A stretch of DNA of 64,000 bases from Acridotheres tristis. Its lineage: Eukaryota > Chordata > Aves > Passeriformes > Sturnidae. Each line of letters opens with the position of its first letter. Position 1 is the first letter of the stretch. A model generated the notes under the pieces. The model was not told the DNA's origin, ran no database searches, and saw only the letters and a program-made list of their open reading frames with translations. Shown one piece after another: positions 1 through 12,215 of this stretch. The stretch lies in assembly GCA_037013685.1 (NCBI GenBank), contig CM072892.1, positions 23,627,501 through 23,691,500 on the forward strand, read 5' to 3'. The translations under genes were made by a program, and so were the position numbers.

Positions 1-72
1 CTTACTTGTAGGAATGCATCCAGTTTATTGCTCAAGAAGGTCACCCTTTCTACAATGATCTAGGCAACTAAG

Positions 73-660
73 TGTTATGGTTCAATTTCAGCTGGCAAAT
101 AAGTACCCTAAGTACCTTGCAGCTGCCCACTTCCCTTTCCTTGCCCACTCCCACCAAGGAGACTGGGAGGAGAATGAGGAAATAAAATAAAATAAAATGA
201 AGTTCATGGATTGAGATAAGAACACTTTTATAACTAAAACAAATGCAACAACAATTGTAATGAAAATAAGAGGGAGAGAGGGAGATAAAACCAAAGAACA
301 AGTGATGCACTGTTCACCACCTGCTGACTGATGACCAGCCTGCCACTGAACCACAATCACCGTCCTGCTCCTGGCTAACTTCCCCCAGTTTATATCCTGA
401 GCATGATGTTCTGTGGAATGGAACATCGTTTTGGCCGGTTCAGTCACCTGTGCTAGCCAGGCTGCCTCCCAGCTTTTTGTGTACCTCATCACTGGCACAG
501 CATGAGACACTGACAAATCCTTGACACTGGGTAAGGGCTGCTTAGCAATAACCAAATCAGTGTGTTACCAACATTATTCTCATACTGAATCCAAACCACA
601 GCACTGTACTTACTAGCTACTAAAAAGAAAACGAGCTTTATCCCAGCTGAAACCTGGACA
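73..660 (-). mobile_element. Solo LTR of an avian ERVL-like endogenous retrovirus
   Basis: The segment begins TGTTATGG and ends GGACA on the plus strand, so it has the TG...CA ends of an LTR. It is flanked by an exact 5-bp duplication, CTAAG, at 68-72 and 661-665; five bases is the target-site length usual for ERVL-type elements. The layout matches a family abundant in birds: on the minus strand it starts TGTCCAGGTTTCAGCTGGG, has a TATA-like ATATAAA at 389-395, and runs into A/T-rich U5-side sequence near 100-280. No internal retroviral sequence adjoins it, so it is a solo LTR left by recombination between the two LTRs of a provirus. The 155-residue open frame on the minus strand at 88-555 lies wholly inside the LTR and is not a gene. 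The family name comes from memory of the repeat; the duplication is seen directly. Confidence 0.9.
389..395 (-). promoter_or_regulatory. TATA-like box of the 73-660 LTR
   Basis: ATATAAA on the minus strand, at the position where this LTR family carries its TATA element between U3 and R. Whether this copy is still active cannot be told from sequence. Confidence 0.45.
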
Positions 661-865
661 CTAAGTTATGGAAAGTTAAAAATTAATTAAATATGATTTT
701 AGTGTCTACCCAAAAAGTTTAAGTCCACTTTCATTCCATCATTATTCCTTTACTTCCAGGCATCCATCAGCCATGAGGCTGAAGATGAGACTAAGTGTTC
801 TCCCTAACAGCAAACTCACTCTGGTTACAGATGAAATTGAAGGAGTAACTAAGGAGTATAAACTG

Positions 866-960
866 GAATCACAGAATCCTGAGTTAGAAGGGATGCAAAA
901 GTATCAATGACCCCAGCTCTAGGCCCTGCACGGAACAGCTCAAGAGTCACACTATGTACA
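866..960 (-). mobile_element. CR1 LINE 3'-end fragment
   Basis: On the plus strand the segment starts AATCACAGAATCCTGAG and continues with GTTAGAAGGGATGC, then GGCCCTGCACGGAACAGC. This is the reverse complement of the 3' untranslated end of bird CR1 elements, with several substitutions. Only about 95 bp is recognisable, so it is an old, heavily 5'-truncated copy. Its right limit is approximate. Confidence 0.72.
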
Positions 961-3900
961 AGTTGTAAAAACTTGTCATTTTACTCTTCCTTGTATGGTA
1001 ATTAACTAAAACATGGGTTTTGCTTTATGTGGTCTGTCTTGACAGTGATGTTCACAAATGTGGAGTCTATCACCTTTGATTGCTTATTTATAGGAGAAAG
1101 CCAACTTTATTCAGTACAAACACTGCAGGAGTTTTTTGCATTCTTCCAGGGACTGAATTTTATCATTTTTCTTATGCTTTTTACTAAGACAAACTGTTTT
1201 TCCACCCAGTTGAGCATGCTTTTACATGCTCAGGGCACAGTAGCTGCATGTCCCAGTATCACTGCAACAGCAACAAAATCAGCTTATTTCTGGAGTTTAC
1301 AGAATTAAACATGATACATTAGGCTGAAACTTAAAATGGGAGGTCTTGACTGAACAGCAACTGCAGAAGTGAATTGTAAATCTTAGAAAATCTTATCACA
1401 GGTAGTAAGAGCTGCTCTGTCTTTGCCTGCTGTTCTCATTGAGCAATGACTAGTAAGTGCCCTAGTTGAGCTATTTTGTTTTATAATTTTCTTGGCAGTG
1501 CTACCTCCTTAAACGTGTCAGAGAAAAGTACCAGCTGAAGGACTAAACCATTCTTTTCCAACAATCACTGAGGTTAAAAGGTATTAAGGCATTTTATTTG
1601 GAAAGCTCAACAACTATAATAACATCCTGGAAGCATTCATAGAAGTATAGCATAAGCAATATGAAGTATTTTATTTCTCCATTTACCATCCTTGAAGAAT
1701 GTAAATATCTTACTTTGAATATGTTAAAGTGTACAGCAAGATCCTTGTGAGATAATAATTTATTATTTTAGCTCTGCTTACTCTTAATCATGAGTTCAAA
1801 GGTTCTTTCAGACTGACCTTTCCAAATGTCAGTGTTTTAAGGCAAAATTTAAGGAGTGTCTTAATGCATCATTGGATTTACTGTGCACAAAAATCCTGAC
1901 CCAAAGTCCTTTGAAACTCATTAGAAGTTCCCATTGACTTAATATCATTAGGTCAGGTCAATAATTACCAGAACTGAGGCTAACTCATGATCTTGTATCT
2001 GAGTACAGATCATCTTTTAAGAGTATGCAGAAACGGTGCTAAGCTGGGAGTTGTTTCATCTTGAATATTTGAATTGTGTAAGGTAATGATAATAATGTAT
2101 TTTTTTGTATACAGAGAAGAGATGTAGGGATCTAAGGGGAGAGTTGAAAGGAAGGTGCCAGCCCAGATCTCAGATTGCACAGCATGGCAAAGTCAAAGAA
2201 AGGGCTTGCAAGAAGGAGTAGCTCTCAGACTTCCAGCGTTGTTTCCTTTTCTCCCATACTTTAAAAGCAAAAGGCTTTCTGACTCTTCATAGTCTTGAAA
2301 GAGTCTCTCAATGCAAAGAAAAATGCATCTTCGCAGACCAAAGTTAATTTTCTTTCTAATTATTCCCAGAAAGAAAAAAGTACCTACAAGAAAATTACAT
2401 ACCAGGAATTGCAAAGAGAAAATGAGGTGTTAAAATCTTTCCCTTATTATACTGTTTTTGAGCCTAAGGATAGTGAAAATAAAGTGCTCAGTACTCCAGA
2501 TTCTGTCTACTTTTTTCTTTGAAGTGCTCTGCTTATCCTGTGTGTTGAAGCAGAGATGTGCAATTTAGCAGTGGGTTGCTTTTATATCAGATATGTGTTT
2601 CTCATCTCTCTCAGGAAAATCTGTCTGTATCTTGGACCTTCTGAATAGCTCAAGATGATGGTAATTCAAGCAATGAATCCCTTCAGATAATTGATATGTA
2701 CAATTCCAAGTATAGTAAACGAACAACAAGTTTTTGCTGCATTCAAATTTACAAGTTGAATCAGATTATGGACGTGAATACTACTGAGCAATGGGGCTCT
2801 GCACAGCTACAGAGGCTGCATGGGTGGCTGACTCTGAGACCCAAGCAAGGGCAGGCAGCACTGTCCTATTGTTACACCACAAGGCACAGAAGAAAGGAAA
2901 CATGGCATTGGAAATAAAATTATAGTGATCGCTTTGTCAGAAATCTGAAAAATTTTCAGACAGCATGGTTCCATGAGAAAAGACAGAAATGAAAGGATAG
3001 TGCAAGAGAAATACGGGTCACATTCAATTGGGCAAATGATCATTAAAGCCTCTGCAGGGGTTCATTGTACTAAGTATTGTTTGTTTTGCTAAGATTTTCA
3101 TTTATTTCTTTCATTTGTTATAGGCAAACTTATTGTTTCTAAGGAGTAATTTTTTGTCTGCTTTGGGAAGTTTTCCCTTCTAAACAATCACTTGAGAGTT
3201 TTTTGCATTAAATACTAGCTTCAGCCCAGACTTTTAAAAACTTTCAAAATGCTCAAAATAAAGAATAACTTTTCCAAATGGTTCAAGTACCTCAGCAAAC
3301 CCTCAGACCAAACTGACTTCATCACAAAATTACAGTGCAGCATCCTTTTGATCGGCCTTGCATTAAGGAAGTGTTTTTTGTTGTGTGGTTTGTTTTTTTC
3401 CCTCAGTTCTATTTCTAGACCATTTTAAATGTCAATACAACAGAAAGGGGGAGGTTAGAATTTGGGCTTGGTTAGACATAAAACAGCACTTACTCTGTAG
3501 TTCTTCACATTTTTCAAAATGTTTTGACATAGAAAAATTGTTGTTATTATTTTTTCATCTACTAAATTGATCCAAAAATGTTTGCTACAACATTCCCAGT
3601 ACAGAAAATATGGTTATTAAAAAAGGCAAAGGTGTATTTCAGAGGTGTTTTGGTTTAGTGTGAAAAGGCTGTGAGGAATCATATTGTCTTTATGTCTATA
3701 GTGAAGTGCTATTGATTTTTCCTGTTGAGATACTAATCTCATAGGCATTACTAATTAAATGCAGTAAAGAGAAGGCTAAAATTTTGCTTAGCAATATTAA
3801 ACATTAAATGCATAAAGACAATACGTTATCCTTTCAAAATTAAACCTTAAAAAATGCTTTTAAAGAAAGCCATTCCCTCCAAGAAGTGGTCTTCAGAAAG

Positions 3901-4265
3901 CAAAAGTGGGTCAGTCTAACAGCTCTGTGTAACTTAGGGTGCCTGAATTTGTTTATTACCCAGAGGCAAGGCAGTGGTGCTATCACAGAATCCAAGTTGG
4001 CTAAATACATATGAAAATCTGGGTCAGCAATGCTACAGACATGGACTAAAATACAGCCAAAGGATTCAAAACAGGCTTTTGTTTAATGCTCAGTTTGACC
4101 AAAAACAGGATTGAAAAAGAAAGGGAGACATATGACACAGTAGCAAGTACCTTTCATATTTTTACCTCAACAAACATTTGTTTGCAGATCAACAGTGGCT
4201 GAAGCGGGACCTGTTTTAAAACAGAGTGAATGGCCAAGGTAAACCTGCCTGCCTGAGAAGAAAAG
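961..4265. other. Unique AT-rich DNA, no gene seen
   Basis: Open frames here are short and lack convincing splice sites or family motifs. The one at 2295-2522 has a coiled-coil-like stretch (YQELQRENEVLKS) but nothing else supports it. A lone CACAGAATCCAAGTTGG near 3985 resembles a CR1 tail but is too short to call. Confidence 0.6.
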
Positions 4266-4490
4266 GGAGAGGAGAGGAGAGGAGAGGAGAGGAGAGGAGA
4301 GGAGAGGAGAGGAGAGGAGAGGAGAGGAGAGGAGAGGAGAGGAGAGGAGAGGAGAGGAGAGGAGAGGAGAGGAGAGGAGAGGAGAGGAGAGGAGAGGAGA
4401 GGAGAGGAGAGGAGAGGAGAGGAGAGGAGAGGAGAGGAGAGGAGAGGAGAGGAGAGGAGAGGAGAGGAGAGGAGAGGAGAGGAGAGGAGA
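4266..4490. repeat. (GGAGA)45 microsatellite
   Basis: Forty-five uninterrupted copies of the pentanucleotide GGAGA occupy 225 bp, purine-only on the plus strand. The open frames that cross it on both strands (repeating Arg/Gly/Glu or Leu/Ser) are artefacts of the repeat. Copy number is likely variable between individuals, and an assembly may not give its true length. Confidence 0.98.
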
Positions 4491-5919
4491 GATTAACAGT
4501 GCTATCTCCTTGATGTGCAGCTAGAGTATGCCAGCTCCTTTTCTGTGGAAAATAGCATGGTACAGGTGAAGGACAACATGCCATCATGTTATTGAGGCTT
4601 ATGGAGCGCTTGAGAGAAAGTTCTTTGAATATTAGCTTTGTATTTTAGGAATAGGTGCTCTTTGTCCCTTGTGTGTAGGCTGTGAGGCTCTTGCAGAGAA
4701 TTTGCAGGAAGTCATGAAAGCCTGAGAGATCTGGATCCAGCTCCACTGATTTGTTTTGAAAACAGTCATACAAGACCAAGCATTCACTAGAATCCCTGGT
4801 ACAGGGCAGTGAGATGGGGGTCATAGTTTCAACAAGACTGAGTCAGATTTGTCTGCTGTGCACAATTTGATAACCTGATCTCTGGAGGGGTTGTATGGGT
4901 CTACAGCATCGCTGCAGAGAACTTTGGATTGGAATGTCTTTTCCAGGGCAGTCCTCAGGAGCTATTTTGTGGAACAATGGAGATGTGAACTCTCCATCTT
5001 GTCCTTTGGAAACAGATCTAAGCTGGGTTATTTAACAGGTTCCTGTAACAGTTTTCTGTTGTTATGTTTTAACTACAAACAGTTCTGGCTGAATAACAGA
5101 ATAAAAAAAAACTGAACTGAGGTTTGGTTCCACTTTCCTTTTTATCTTTCCCAACCTCACTTCTCCACTGTCCTCCTTTAGGGCTACTGTTGCAGTCTAG
5201 GACACCTTGCTAAAGCCTCAGAAATTTAGAGGATGTATATTTACTGCTTTGGTTTCTACATCATCTGTTGCTCACTTGTCTATTAAACAGGGTACAGAAC
5301 ATAAACCCACATACAATGACAATAAAAAACAGACTGGGGATAGGTAGAATAGCTTTTCAACAGTCTTTCAAGAAACAAAACCACTAAAACAACAATATGC
5401 CCCTGTTCTCATATATACTATATATATATATATACTTAGTCCATATCTGTAAACCCTCAGTGAGGGTTTGTGTTTCAGCCTCCTGTCAGGCCAGCAGCTC
5501 AGCAGCTGGCCTCCGTGTCCCAGATGACTGGGAGTCAGGAGAGCACATCCTTTAAAAACTTTATAGAAATATTCTTTGCACAACACTCTACACAAGTATA
5601 AGAATGAAGAGAGAAACAGAAACAGATTAAGCCTCAAGGAATTCAATGTTATCCCAATATAAAATATTTCAAAATTTAAGAAAGAATAGGAATCATGGCT
5701 AGATCCATGGCATAAAGGAATCTGACTTACAAGGCTGACAGTAACCTGGAGGACACATATTGAGAAAGCAAGAAAATTACAGCCTGAAAAATATTCCAGG
5801 CTGGAGTTTTCAGCTCTCTTCCCAGCCAATAAGCTGGTCCAGCTCAAGGCTAGGGAGAATTTCTCTCAGGGTGATAATTTGGTCAAAATAAAAAGGAATT
5901 AATAACAAAATAGAATGCC
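4491..5919. other. Unique DNA with an (AT)n run, no gene seen
   Basis: An AT dinucleotide run sits at about 5411-5434. The 159-residue minus-strand open frame at 5368-5847 crosses that run, shows no recognisable domain and is taken as chance. No RNA gene is visible. Confidence 0.55.
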
Positions 5920-6030
5920 TGTTGTGGTGTGTGACCAGGCCCTGGGAATGGGGTGTCTTCTCTCTGAACCAATCACCTTTTCTCTACTCTTGGAGTTGCG
6001 AGTCATGCAGCAAAACCAAGTGTGTTTCTG

Positions 6031-6036
6031 AATAAA
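6031..6036 (+). terminator. Polyadenylation signal of the 5920-6131 LTR-like segment
   Basis: AATAAA followed by pyrimidine-rich sequence (CTTGTCTCTTTCTTCC), as at the R region of an LTR. Confidence 0.45.
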
Positions 6037-6092
6037 CTTGTCTCTTTCTTCCTGTCATGAAAGATGACCATGTAGCTGTGCATCTTATTTCC

Positions 6093-6127
6093 GCCGTACT
6101 TAAAGGGTTAAAACCCCTTTCCACGGC
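6093..6127. repeat. Hairpin with GCCGT/ACGGC stem
   Basis: GCCGT at 6093-6097 pairs with ACGGC at 6123-6127, and AAAGGG inside it pairs with CCCTTT, leaving a short A-rich loop. It lies at the 3' end of the LTR-like segment and contains two of the few CpG sites in this stretch. Confidence 0.6.
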
Positions 6128-6131
6128 TACA

Positions 6132-9100
6132 GTATCTGACATTATCACTTCTCTCCAGAGTCAAGGAGTACACAATTCTTTGGAATATTAACATCTAATT
6201 AGGATCAAAATATACAAAACACAGATAAACCTTGAAAAACAGACAAAAGAAACCACAAGAAAAAAAAGAGGCTATTTTAAAATGGAGAACTGACTCATCT
6301 ATAAACCAAAACTTTGAGGAATTGAGAAACCCATATTTTGCAAAAATAGAAATTAATATACATAAATTAAAACCACAGGTTTAATATATCATCTATAAGC
6401 AGATGATGCCAAAGGTAATTCGCTGACATTTCTTATGTTAACTCTATACATAACACAAATAAAAAGCCTTACCCCACAGGAAATCTGCTTCTCATCCCTT
6501 TTTGGGAGGTAAAATGTTACCGTTCTTCTTGCTTTTTATGAAGACAGCAGTATAGTGATATAGCAGGACTTCTTCATGTCAGGTTCCAGGAAGACTTTCT
6601 ATTTTGGGGAAAGTACATGGAGCAGTCCTCTGTTCTGCTGATTGCAGAGGTTCATCTTGCCTCCTGCGGTTTTGGCACACGTACTTTGTCTAACATTTTA
6701 CATTTCTACCAGGCATGCCAATGAGCTCTGTAGGAGTACTTTTGCCACTGAAATAGATAGAGGAAGTTTCTATCACTCACGCTCCTTATTGTTTTCCCTG
6801 CATGGCTTGGCTGCTCAAACTCTACTTCTCTGAATTATTTTAGCCAGTTAAAAACACTTTTAAGTCTCTTGTTAAAAACTCTTCAAAGTGACTATTTTGT
6901 TGTTGGCATGGCACAGATATACACCCTCCATCTTCTCTCCACCTTAACCTTCTTTCTCCCTACCACATGTTCATAGAAACTATGGGGCATATTAAATTAA
7001 AGAAGCAAAGGGACAAGTTTCAGCTCTTTAGGAGGAGAGGGATTTCACTCACAGATATGTTGCTGGGTGGGTGCCCTATGGTGATTACTCAGATACCTGT
7101 GTGACTCTTAACTCCAGATGTTTGAATTTCCCTTTTCCCACTGGTTTCTCTCTGGACTCTTTTACCATCTTACCAAGCTATTCCACAGCCACAAACATCT
7201 TCAGTGCCTCCCAGCTCACCCAGAGCTCCTCAGACTTCCCCAAAGCACTTCAACCCTCCCAAATCCAATTTCTGGGTCTCCCAGGAGCAGTCCACAGTTC
7301 TCACTAAGACCTCTTTCATTTATTCCCCAAGTCCTTTCCTATTCCAGTCTTTTATGATGGAACAGCCCTAGTCTTTAAAAAAACCTGCCCTGGGTCACTT
7401 TACCAGCTCTGATTTTCTCCACCAGCCACAATCCCAAAGTATGTTTTGTGGCCACCTCCCAGCTTAGTGTGAACACATCTGCTGTACTGCTCTCTCTTCA
7501 CCTGCTGTTTTGTCCACACGTGGTTGCAGATTTCTAATTTCACAAACACACTCACGTTTTCTGTTAGCTGCTTGTATCTTCTGCCATCTCCCATTGCCAA
7601 CCATCAGCCTGGCTGCTTTGGTCCTGGTTTCCCTTGATCAGCAAAGCTTCCCATAGACAGCCAAAAGCCCATGACCAACATTTAACCCAGCACCAATTAG
7701 GACTCTGAGGGCAAAAATAAAGACTTTACACAAACAAAATATCTTTCTGAAGGGGTATGATGTGTGAAGAAGGTGAAATACTTCCACCCTTTCCCACTCC
7801 CCTTAAAACATGATGAGTGTTGGCAGCTGCAGGCAGGGCAGTAAAGCTCCCTCAGCTTTCAGCTCAGCATTGTTGACTGAGGAGTGTGCAGAGTGTTGTG
7901 AGGGCACAGTGAGAGGTGTGTGACAGAGAGCATCACAGCACAGTGTGGTGCAGTGCTTATCTGAACACTTGGGCCTTACTCTCATAATTACCTCTAACTG
8001 GGAGTTAATCAGCCACCAGAGCCAATTCCAGCTGTCCCAGTTATCCAGTGAGAAGCCTTAGAGGTGTCCTAATTAAACACAATGTAAATACTATAAAATA
8101 TGTGCATAAGCTTGGCTCCTAGAGAGGCCTCTTGATTAAAAAGACATCATTATTTCACACCTCTGCTAATTAGCCCTGACAGTAACTCTGACTTCAGAGG
8201 AATCTGATTGCTCCCAGCATATTGCCACACTGACAACTGGTACAGTCCTGTACTTTGTTCCAAATGTTGATCTTGAGAACAATCCTCTAAAATGACCTCA
8301 CATCACCTCTGATAGTTTTGCTAGGAAACACTGTGCATAAATATTCAACATAGCCAGAAGTCCTCATATCAAAGGAAAATAACAATATAACTACAGAGAG
8401 TAGAAATTCTGGTTCTACAGTTCACGTAACTTTAATTTCTTTACTGCCCCGGTTTTGTATATCATGCTCTAGGTCCTACTGCAAGTTAATCATAGAGTGG
8501 CTATTAATAGACAGTGTAGAAGAAAAAAAAACAGCATAAAATTAGACCAGGAATTACAGCTGAAAATTTATAATCTTCTTTTAATTAAAATCTTCAAACT
8601 TCTTCACATTTACATTAAATTAAGAGAAACAAGTGAGATCTGGTTTTTGTGATGGCTATGCTTGGACTCCACTAATCTGAGAAATAATCAAATGGCACAG
8701 ATTCCATCTGTCTGTATATTATTTAATCACAATATGAGCAGAGCAACTGAATACCGAGAAGACTTCCTGAACTGCAGGCCCATTACTAAATCAGGGGTTT
8801 TTAATAGATTTAAAAAATCAAAACAACAAAAAATCCCTACTTAATTTCAGATGGAAAAGAAAGACTGGCATTCTCTAATATTCAGAGCATTACCTGAATA
8901 ATGGTGCAGCAGATTTATTTTATTTCTATCTTATTCACAGTGTAGACCTTACTGAATTTAGCACAGAGCATGCAGCAATGTTGAATACTATGTATTAAAA
9001 TATATATCCTGCTGGCAATATTTAGAACCTCTATGGAATTCTTGCTACAAATATCAAAGCCATATTGAAGCTATCAAACTACATGGGTTTTCATCTTGTG

Positions 9101-10553
9101 CAATTTTCTAGATACAGAATGTGCATGTAATTTCTGCCTTAAAGTGAAAAATATACGTAAAACATGGTTGGATTTTTTCCCTGCCTTTGGCTACAGATAA
9201 AGAAATCTAGGTGAATTGTGGCTGTACTCAGTGCAACAAATTTTTTTCAGAGTATTCTTTTAGAGTAATCCTCCAGCTGCTAACAGTGTCTTTAAAAGCC
9301 TGAATGGCAGCTCAGCTTTGTGAAGCACCTTTGATCATAACATCTTACCTAGACTTGCTGCTGGCACTTGAGCAGCAGTGTATCTCCAGCATTATATCTC
9401 AGCAAATGCATTCACAGCAGGAAGCTCTGCTGGTACACCGGAGTTTAACCCCTTGTGTGTGAGAAGATAGATTGATAAAGCATACTGTACTGTTCCAGCA
9501 TGCAATAAGAAATGGTCTCAGTTATTCTGAACCATTTAATGCATCCAAATAAATGTGAGAGTTCTTCATGATAACTACTCTTTTATTCTTGTTGTGACTC
9601 AAAAGATGTGATTGCCTGACAGCTTTCTGTTTTTACAACCCTGTGCTTTGAAACACACATTTCAAATTTCACCATTTCTTGTAATTGCATCTTGCCTGAA
9701 AATGAACTTTAAAGACTGCAACTTAATTCCAGGGTGTTGCTACCATTTGCTAGTTGTCTTTTGTTGAGTAAGTACCTGAGACAATTTTCCATAAGTATGG
9801 TAAGCATTTGGATCTGAAAAGATGATATTTCTTTAAGTTTTTTAATCATAGATTTGGGGTTTTTTCAACCATAACGAGCTCTCAGAGCACTAAATACAAA
9901 GGAGATACCAATATAGTTTTCACTGAATTTTTAGGCTTTTACTTAAAATTTATGATGAGTCAATTGGGTTTACAGTACCTGTTCTTGGAGATGGAGTGCA
10001 TTCAGTCAAGCCAAGCAAACTTGACAATTCAGCCTCCAATTATTATCATATAAGTCTGGCAATCATGCAGTGAATTCTGCAATCATTTTGTGAACAGTGT
10101 GCTATTCATATAGCAAAAATATCTTGGTGTTTTTTTCACATATTTCCTAGACTTCAGATAACGTGTTTTTCTCTGACCTGGGAAGAGTAGAACATTTCCA
10201 ATTTTGTACAAGTCCATAAGGGATGAAAATCCCTGTGACTCAGATTCAGATTAAATGTGATGCTAAAGGAAAACTGAAGCAATTGAACAGCTCTGTATCT
10301 CATTTCAGGGACTGTAAAGAGGTTGAGAGGATTAGCCTAGAAGTACAAGCCTTCATAGCAGATATCCAGAGATAGGTGATATGGATTCTATTTTACTAGA
10401 AAGAGAAGAAAGACAGCTAACTAATGCTAAGAAAACACTGATGTGACTGATACTGGAATTATGCAGAAGTCATTAGATGAGCATAATAGAAGAGACTTCA
10501 AAATGATAGAGGAGTCAAGGAGGATATTAGGAGTTCTCAATAAAGTGGTTTGC
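6132..10553. other. Unique AT-rich DNA, no gene seen
   Basis: Short open frames at 7071-7357 and 7803-7985 fall in pyrimidine-rich or slightly GC-richer patches, and nothing marks them as coding. No further mobile element was recognised. Confidence 0.55.
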
Positions 10554-10645
10554 ATGGGAATGCATTAAATATGTGATAACAGTTCAGACTGTTATCACAT
10601 ATTTAATCCATTCCCATACAAATTGAATAAATTTGTATGGGAATG
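10554..10645. repeat. Three-armed compound foldback
   Basis: Arm A (10554-10583) is the reverse complement of arm B (10588-10617) at 29 of 30 positions, with a 4-base loop and a single mismatch (10563 against 10608). The end of arm B plus its continuation (10609-10624) is then the perfect reverse complement of 10630-10645 (16 of 16) across a 5-base spacer. The motif ATGGGAATG or its complement therefore occurs three times in alternating orientation. The structure could extrude as a cruciform or form stem-loops in RNA. It does not resemble a known bird transposon, and no target duplication was seen. Confidence 0.93.
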
Positions 10646-12215
10646 TTAATTTGGGGCTTCAATTTCCCATTTGTCTCAAATAACATCTTTTGGAGTGCTG
10701 AGAAATACAGCTTTCTTTAAAAGCTGCTCTGGCCTCCATCTCTCCATGCAGGTTTCTGTGCATCAGCAATCGGCCCAGATGTGTTCAGTGGTAACAAAAC
10801 CAAGAAAAAAAAAGCCCACCCAAATTAAACAAAAAACCCAAGCCCACTGTAGCTAATAAAGAACACATAGACTTCAAATGGTCTTTTAGAATATGCTGAG
10901 TGCTTGGTTACAGTTTCATTATCATCAAAGAACGTAGTACTATTGAAGATTATATCAAGCTGACTGTCCATCTCTTCCAACTTCTTAAAGAATAGAATTC
11001 TTCTGGACAGGTAATGGTAAGGCTGAAATGCATAATTATGCTCACTTGGATACATTCTGTTGAATAAAAAAATTTGATTTTATTCAGGTTGCAAACACAT
11101 CAGAGAGTATTTTTAGCTTAGGTGCCAAGAAAATAGGCTTTAAGAGAAATAATCAGTATGATCATAATTCAGAGCACCAGGTTTTTGTACCAAGACTCTT
11201 GGAGGACTTCAACAATATCGATTTTGCATGCTTCAAAACACTGCCAAGGTCAGCTCTACTCAGAAGCTGTGACTCTGTGCTCTCTTTGGGTCATTATCTA
11301 CACTAGATGCAAAGTATATAAAGAGTAGAAGGCTCTACCTGCACAGAACAATCTTATTTAACATGTACTCTGCACAGATGAGAATTACTGCTGCAGTAAC
11401 ATGGCCCAGCTGAATGCTCCAAAAATAAAGCTAGCATAAATTAGTTCTATAGCCTAATCAAAGAGCAGGAGGAAAGCCTGTCTCCTAGTTCACTGGCTTA
11501 GTCACAGGTTTTTAATTTTCCTTTACATTATATATTAACCTCAATAAAAGTACTTGCACTGCAAACATTTTCAAGTAGTAGAGTAGTCCCAATAGGCCAA
11601 TTCATGTTCATCAGTTTAAATATACTCACATGGTTAGTAGGGTGGGAATGACCAAGTTGTTTCTGCATTGGGAGGTAGTATCATATCAAGTTCTTTAAGC
11701 AGGGTTTCCCTTTGTAAACAGTGAGGACTTTTGATTTATAATTTATTTTCATAGGAATACTAAAAGTATTTTCTCTAAGCATGAAATGCTTAGTATTCTC
11801 TAAGCATGAAATGTATGAAACCAAAATTATGGTGCATATGTTCCAAATCTGAATAATGAAATAAATGTTAGCATGGGAGCCAGTAGAATGTGCAAATGCC
11901 ACTGGGTATAATCAGCAGTAGAAACTAAGAATCTTGACAATACAATGGACTGTAATTAAAATAAAAGCCTTTGTTTGCCTAGGTTGCAGTCATAACTCAG
12001 AGAAGTAACATCCAACTTCAGCTAATGATTTCAAAAGATTCTGGCATATGTGTTGAGGTTTGTTGAGCTTTGTATTTAGAGAAGCTTATGCTCCTTGGGC
12101 TGAAAATTCATGATGCTGAAAAAAACCACTGCTTTCTGTGTTTTGATGCATTTCTTTACAAGTTTGCCTGATTATCTTTGGTTCAGCTTTGTGAAATGGC
12201 AGTTATGGGTGGGAG
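10646..12215. other. Unique DNA with a small tandem duplication
   Basis: A 25-27 bp imperfect tandem duplication lies at 11765-11815; CTCTAAGCATGAAATG is repeated at 11773-11788 and 11798-11813. Its first copy also forms a small hairpin (CTAAGCA/TGCTTAG). No gene is seen. Confidence 0.6.

Larger units (their letters stand above)
5920..6131 (+). mobile_element. Probable LTR remnant of an endogenous retrovirus
   Basis: The segment opens TGTTGTGGTG and closes CGGCTACA, giving TG...CA ends. It contains in order a CCAAT box (5969-5973), a polyadenylation signal AATAAA (6031-6036), and a 3' part with a strong hairpin at 6093-6127. That order fits U3-R-U5 of an LTR read on the plus strand. No matching target duplication was found (AATGCC on the left, GTATCT on the right), so one end may be truncated or misplaced. 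I do not recognise the family with certainty. Confidence 0.5.

Noticed and set aside
88..555. 155-residue open frame on the minus strand, the second longest of the non-repeat frames
   Set aside because: It lies entirely within the ERVL-like solo LTR at 73-660 and has no recognisable domain.
2295..2522. 75-residue frame with a coiled-coil-like stretch
   Set aside because: No clean splice acceptor at a sensible position and no recognisable family; composition fits an A-rich chance frame.
3980..4000. CACAGAATCCAAGTTGG, resembling a CR1 tail
   Set aside because: Too short to separate from chance; the sequence on either side does not continue the CR1 pattern.
4216..4587. Long Leu/Ser and Arg/Gly/Glu repeat peptides on both strands
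   Set aside because: They are translations of the GGAGA microsatellite. The same applies at 24232-24565 and 60865-61068.
5368..5847. 159-residue minus-strand open frame
   Set aside because: It crosses an AT microsatellite, shows no known domain, and has no supporting splice or promoter context; taken as chance.
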